Source of the DNA: JAPOXR01 sp963662395
Lineage (GTDB): Bacteria; Pseudomonadota; Alphaproteobacteria; Rhodobacterales; Rhodobacteraceae
Assembly: GCA_963662395.1 (NCBI GenBank)
Contig: OY759511.1
Location: forward strand, 2,604,001-2,668,000
Direction: 5' to 3'
DNA length: 64,000 nucleotides
A program made the translations under genes and the position numbers. This document shows, piece after piece, positions 61,765-64,000 of the stretch; position 1 is the first letter of the stretch, and every line of letters begins with the position of its first letter. Under the pieces are notes generated by a model. It had not been told where the DNA came from. It did no database searches and saw only the letters and a list, made by a program, of their open reading frames with translations.

Positions 61765-62294
61765 TCATGGGTCAAGCAAATGGTGAAGAGGAGAATGACC
61801 AATCATGCCGGATTCGATATCCAGAACGATGTTCTGCCTGCCGGCCTTGTCATGAGACCAGTCTACAGCATCGCCGCCCCGCTGTCTCGCCGTATTTGTC
61901 GCCAGCCCGAGACGCCGCCGCCACTACGAGCGCCAGGCGCCCTCGACCCCCCGGCCGGCCGGTGCAACTTCAATTCCACCCGATGCATGTCGAAAACAAC
62001 GTCGAGGCGCCCGACACCATGGTCGAGACCGCCGACCTCACGCCGAACTCCATGATGTCGTGCCGCAACCCACCGCGCATCTCGCGTCTGAAACCGGCAA
62101 CCTGTCTCATGATGAAGCCAGCCAGCGCTGGCCACTGCCGGCAGCATGTCCGGATCTCCATCGATTGGTCGGTCTCCACGCGGATCTGACGTTCCTGCCT
62201 TCGACGCGGGGTCTGGCCGGTTTCCACCCCCGGGAAATCGACCGGGTTCAGGCGGACGACTTCGTCCTCGATGATGATATCGCTTCGCCGATGG
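61765..62294. other. 530-bp gap between lptB and hpf, no gene recognised
   Basis: rpoN occupies this place in many Alphaproteobacteria, but neither the sigma-54 core motifs nor the RpoN box were found in any minus-strand frame. The promoter of hpf should lie near 61765-61900. A 90-codon plus-strand frame (62060-62332) has no family. The gap may be the scar of a deletion. Confidence 0.5.
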
Positions 62295-63035
62295 TCACAG
62301 CGCGCCGATGTCACTTCCGAGGTAGTCCCTGATGAAATTCTCGTCCTGCCTGATCTCGTCGGGGGTGCCGTAGGCCAGGATGGTTCCTTCGGACAAGACG
62401 TAGACGCGTTCGACCAGTGACAGGGTCTCGCGCCAGTTGTGATCGGTGATCAGCACGCCGATCCCGCGATCTCGAAGATGGTGGATCATGTGGCGAATAT
62501 CCCGCCCCACCACCGGATCAATCCCGGCAAACGGTTCGTCCAGGAGGATGTAGTTCGGGTCCGATGCCAGGCAGCGGGCAATCTCGACCCGGCGGGTCTC
62601 GCCGCCGGAAAGACCGCTGGCCGGCGCCTCGCCGAGATGCATGATTCCGAATTCCTCGAGCAGCTCGTTGAGCTTGACCTTGCGGAGATGGCGGTCCGGT
62701 TCGCTCAATTCCAGCACCGCGAGAATGTTGTTGCGTACCGACAGGCCGGTGAAGATCGAGGTTTCCTGCGGCAGGTAACCGAGTCCGAGACGGGCCCGAC
62801 GATACATGGGGAGGTTGGTCATGTCGATGCCGTCAATGGTCACCGAACCCGAATCCGGGATCAACATTCCGGCTATCGAGTAGAAGCAGCTGGTCTTGCC
62901 GGCACCGTTGCGCCCGAGAATCCCGACGATTTCACCCCGTCCCAGCCGCAGACTGACATCACGGATAATTGCGCGTTTCCTGATGGTTTTGGTTATGTTG
63001 CTGACGACGATGCTCTGGGCGTCCGGCAAATCCAT
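62295..63035 (-). CDS. lptB: LPS export ABC transporter ATP-binding protein
   Basis: A 246-residue ATPase: Walker A GRNGAGKTS, Q-loop YLPQETSIF, signature LSGGETRRVEIARCL, Walker B YILLDEPFAGIDP, then VLITDHNWRETL. The YLPQE and DHN forms are diagnostic for LptB. With LptFG it drives lipopolysaccharide extraction to the LptC-LptA bridge. Follows lptA by 12 bp on minus. Confidence 0.96.
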   Translation of the reverse strand: MDLPDAQSIVVSNITKTIRKRAIIRDVSLRLGRGEIVGILGRNGAGKTSCFYSIAGMLIPDSGSVTIDGIDMTNLPMYRRARLGLGYLPQETSIFTGLSVRNNILAVLELSEPDRHLRKVKLNELLEEFGIMHLGEAPASGLSGGETRRVEIARCLASDPNYILLDEPFAGIDPVVGRDIRHMIHHLRDRGIGVLITDHNWRETLSLVERVYVLSEGTILAYGTPDEIRQDENFIRDYLGSDIGAL

Positions 63036-63047
63036 GGTCGCAGCGTG

Positions 63048-63545
63048 CTAGTTGGAGTCTGTGACCGTGGCCCGGGCGTCACCGAGCAACCTGCTGCGGC
63101 CGCTTTCGACATCGTAGATCATGGTGCCGGCGGTGAAGTTGGAGTCCCGGGATTTTATCCTGACATTGCCGGTCAAGGTGATGATTCCCTCTTCCAGATC
63201 ATACTGACCCGCATCGGCGGTGGCTTCGGAATTTTCCGAAACCAGCCTGACATTTCCCGTCATGTCGATCAGCGTGATCTGCCTGAAATCATTGTCTTCC
63301 GAGTGGACCACGGCAGATGTGCCGGTGACCGTCAGCTGATCCTGGGTGACTTTCACGCCATCAAGGAATGTCGTCGTACCGGCATCCTGGTCAAACAGGA
63401 CTTCGGTGGATTCCACCATGATCGGCTCCGATGTCCCGTGGCCGCCGCTGCCAAATGTCAGCTCGACTCCGGATTGCGCCGATATCGACGATGCAGAAAT
63501 CATCACTGCCGAGCAGAACCACACGACCACACGCCACATCTTCAC
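63048..63545 (-). CDS. lptA: LPS transport periplasmic protein LptA (OstA-like)
   Basis: A 165-residue periplasmic protein. Signal peptide to about residue 24 (VVWFCSAVMISASSISAQS), then the OstA beta-jellyroll with repeated strands (VLFDQDAGTTTFLDGVKVTQ; NVRLVSENSEATAD; ITLTGNVRIKSRD). It forms the periplasmic bridge for LPS. Overlaps the lptC stop by 4 bp. Confidence 0.93.
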   Translation of the reverse strand: MKMWRVVVWFCSAVMISASSISAQSGVELTFGSGGHGTSEPIMVESTEVLFDQDAGTTTFLDGVKVTQDQLTVTGTSAVVHSEDNDFRQITLIDMTGNVRLVSENSEATADAGQYDLEEGIITLTGNVRIKSRDSNFTAGTMIYDVESGRSRLLGDARATVTDSN

Positions 63546-64000
63546 GACTCCGATTTCCCAGACTGAAGGAATTCGACTACTACATCATTGTTCAACTCTA
63601 TCAAACTCCACGATTCACCGCCCGGTGAGCGGGGGTCTCTCCTGACGACCCTCATGTCGCCTGCACGCCCGTTGCCACCTTCGAAGCTGAAGGTAACCAG
63701 CCCCGTGCTCTCGACAGACGTGCCGGTGAGCGAAATCCGGAACCCGCTCGACCGGACCTCCAGCAGGTTGCTGTCCTGGAAGATCGCATCACCTTCGAGA
63801 TCAATGAATTGTTCGGTCAGGTTGGTTGTCGCGGCATCCGAGGTGATCTTGTGCCAGCTTCCATCCGGATGCTGAATGTCCGCCGACACCCTGGTGATCA
63901 GGATCAGGTCATTCTCCGAGACGTAGTCCGAGGCGGTGATTTCAACGGCGGATCCCTCGGTGGTCTTTCCCGAGAAGGTAATCGAGTTGCCATCCGACTG
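63542..64000 (-). CDS. lptC: LPS export protein LptC (5' end outside the window)
   Basis: The frame is open from the window edge (64000) to the stop at 63542, so the membrane anchor is not seen. Visible: SDGNSITFSGKTTEG, DYVSENDLILITRV, HPDGSWHKITSDAA, FIDLEGDAIFQDSNLLEVRS and STGLVTFSFEGGNG, matching the LptC jellyroll. Position directly before lptA and lptB supports the call. Confidence 0.85.
   Translation of the reverse strand, partial: QSDGNSITFSGKTTEGSAVEITASDYVSENDLILITRVSADIQHPDGSWHKITSDAATTNLTEQFIDLEGDAIFQDSNLLEVRSSGFRISLTGTSVESTGLVTFSFEGGNGRAGDMRVVRRDPRSPGGESWSLIELNNDVVVEFLQSGKSES

Noticed and set aside
61765..62294. rpoN remnant in the lptB-hpf gap
   Set aside because: I looked for sigma-54 core and RpoN-box patterns in all minus-strand frames and found none; short stretches that seemed suggestive do not align.
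1..64000. CRISPR arrays, rRNA and tRNA genes
   Set aside because: No regularly spaced repeats and no T-loop or rRNA-like conserved stretches were noticed; the only tandem repeat is the coding 24-bp unit at 36684-36727.

Overview
The window reads as a GC-rich alphaproteobacterial chromosome segment, probably Rhodospirillales-like. The evidence is the core genes (infB 3' end, Smr/Tim44/FxsA genes, lptC-lptA-lptB, long-form hpf) together with many solute-binding-protein transporters, tripartite tricarboxylate transport genes and a molybdenum hydroxylase cluster. Genus cannot be settled from sequence alone. Several conserved neighbourhoods are broken: rbfA does not follow infB, mltA and secB are absent from the Smr/Tim44/FxsA group, and rpoN is absent between lptB and hpf.

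Layout. 1-3.9 kb: infB end, a PP-family phosphatase, Smr protein, Tim44-like protein, FxsA. 3.9-8.7 kb: a quaternary-amine (glycine betaine/choline type) ABC transporter, with ATPase and permease on the minus strand, an arginine deiminase/DDAH-superfamily hydrolase on plus, and the binding protein on minus; two tandem hairpins separate the convergent genes. 9.3-22.6 kb: a decayed antitoxin gene, then an IclR regulator followed by a long plus-strand catabolic operon: Zn-alcohol dehydrogenase, molybdenum hydroxylase (FAD subunit, fused FeS-Mo subunit split into two frames), tctC-tctB-tctA, an IolD-like ThDP enzyme and an IlvD/Edd dehydratase. It looks like uptake and oxidation of a sugar acid, polyol or similar substrate.

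22.7-34.6 kb: another decayed antitoxin gene, then a sugar-type ABC operon (binding protein, two permeases, ATPase) co-transcribed with a tandem-domain glycerophosphodiester phosphodiesterase, a LacI regulator and an inositol-monophosphatase-family phosphatase, with an iron alcohol dehydrogenase and a lincosamide-type nucleotidyltransferase beside it. The binding-protein gene, with its operator palindrome and trailing hairpin, occurs twice as an apparently perfect 1,496-bp direct repeat 10,188 bp apart. The enzymes suggest import and breakdown of a glycerophosphodiester such as glycerophosphoinositol; this is an inference.

34.6-61.2 kb: accessory DNA. It holds a frameshifted IS4-family transposase, a DUF6197-like acidic protein, and two blocks of a type IVB (Dot/Icm, IncI Tra) secretion/conjugation system. 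Block one is DotA/TraY, an unknown protein, a 1,663-residue strawberry-notch-type helicase and a P-loop kinase-like protein. Block two is a CHC2/TOPRIM primase and a GcrA-like zinc protein on minus, then IcmD-like, IcmJ/DotN-like, an unknown protein and the IcmB/DotO ATPase on plus. Between the blocks sit a Gfo/Idh/MocA oxidoreductase and a complete second sugar ABC transporter. The last Dot gene runs 58 bp into hpf, marking a probable insertion junction.

61.2-64 kb: hpf, an unassigned 530-bp gap, lptB, lptA and the 3' part of lptC, all on minus. No tRNA, rRNA or CRISPR array was seen.
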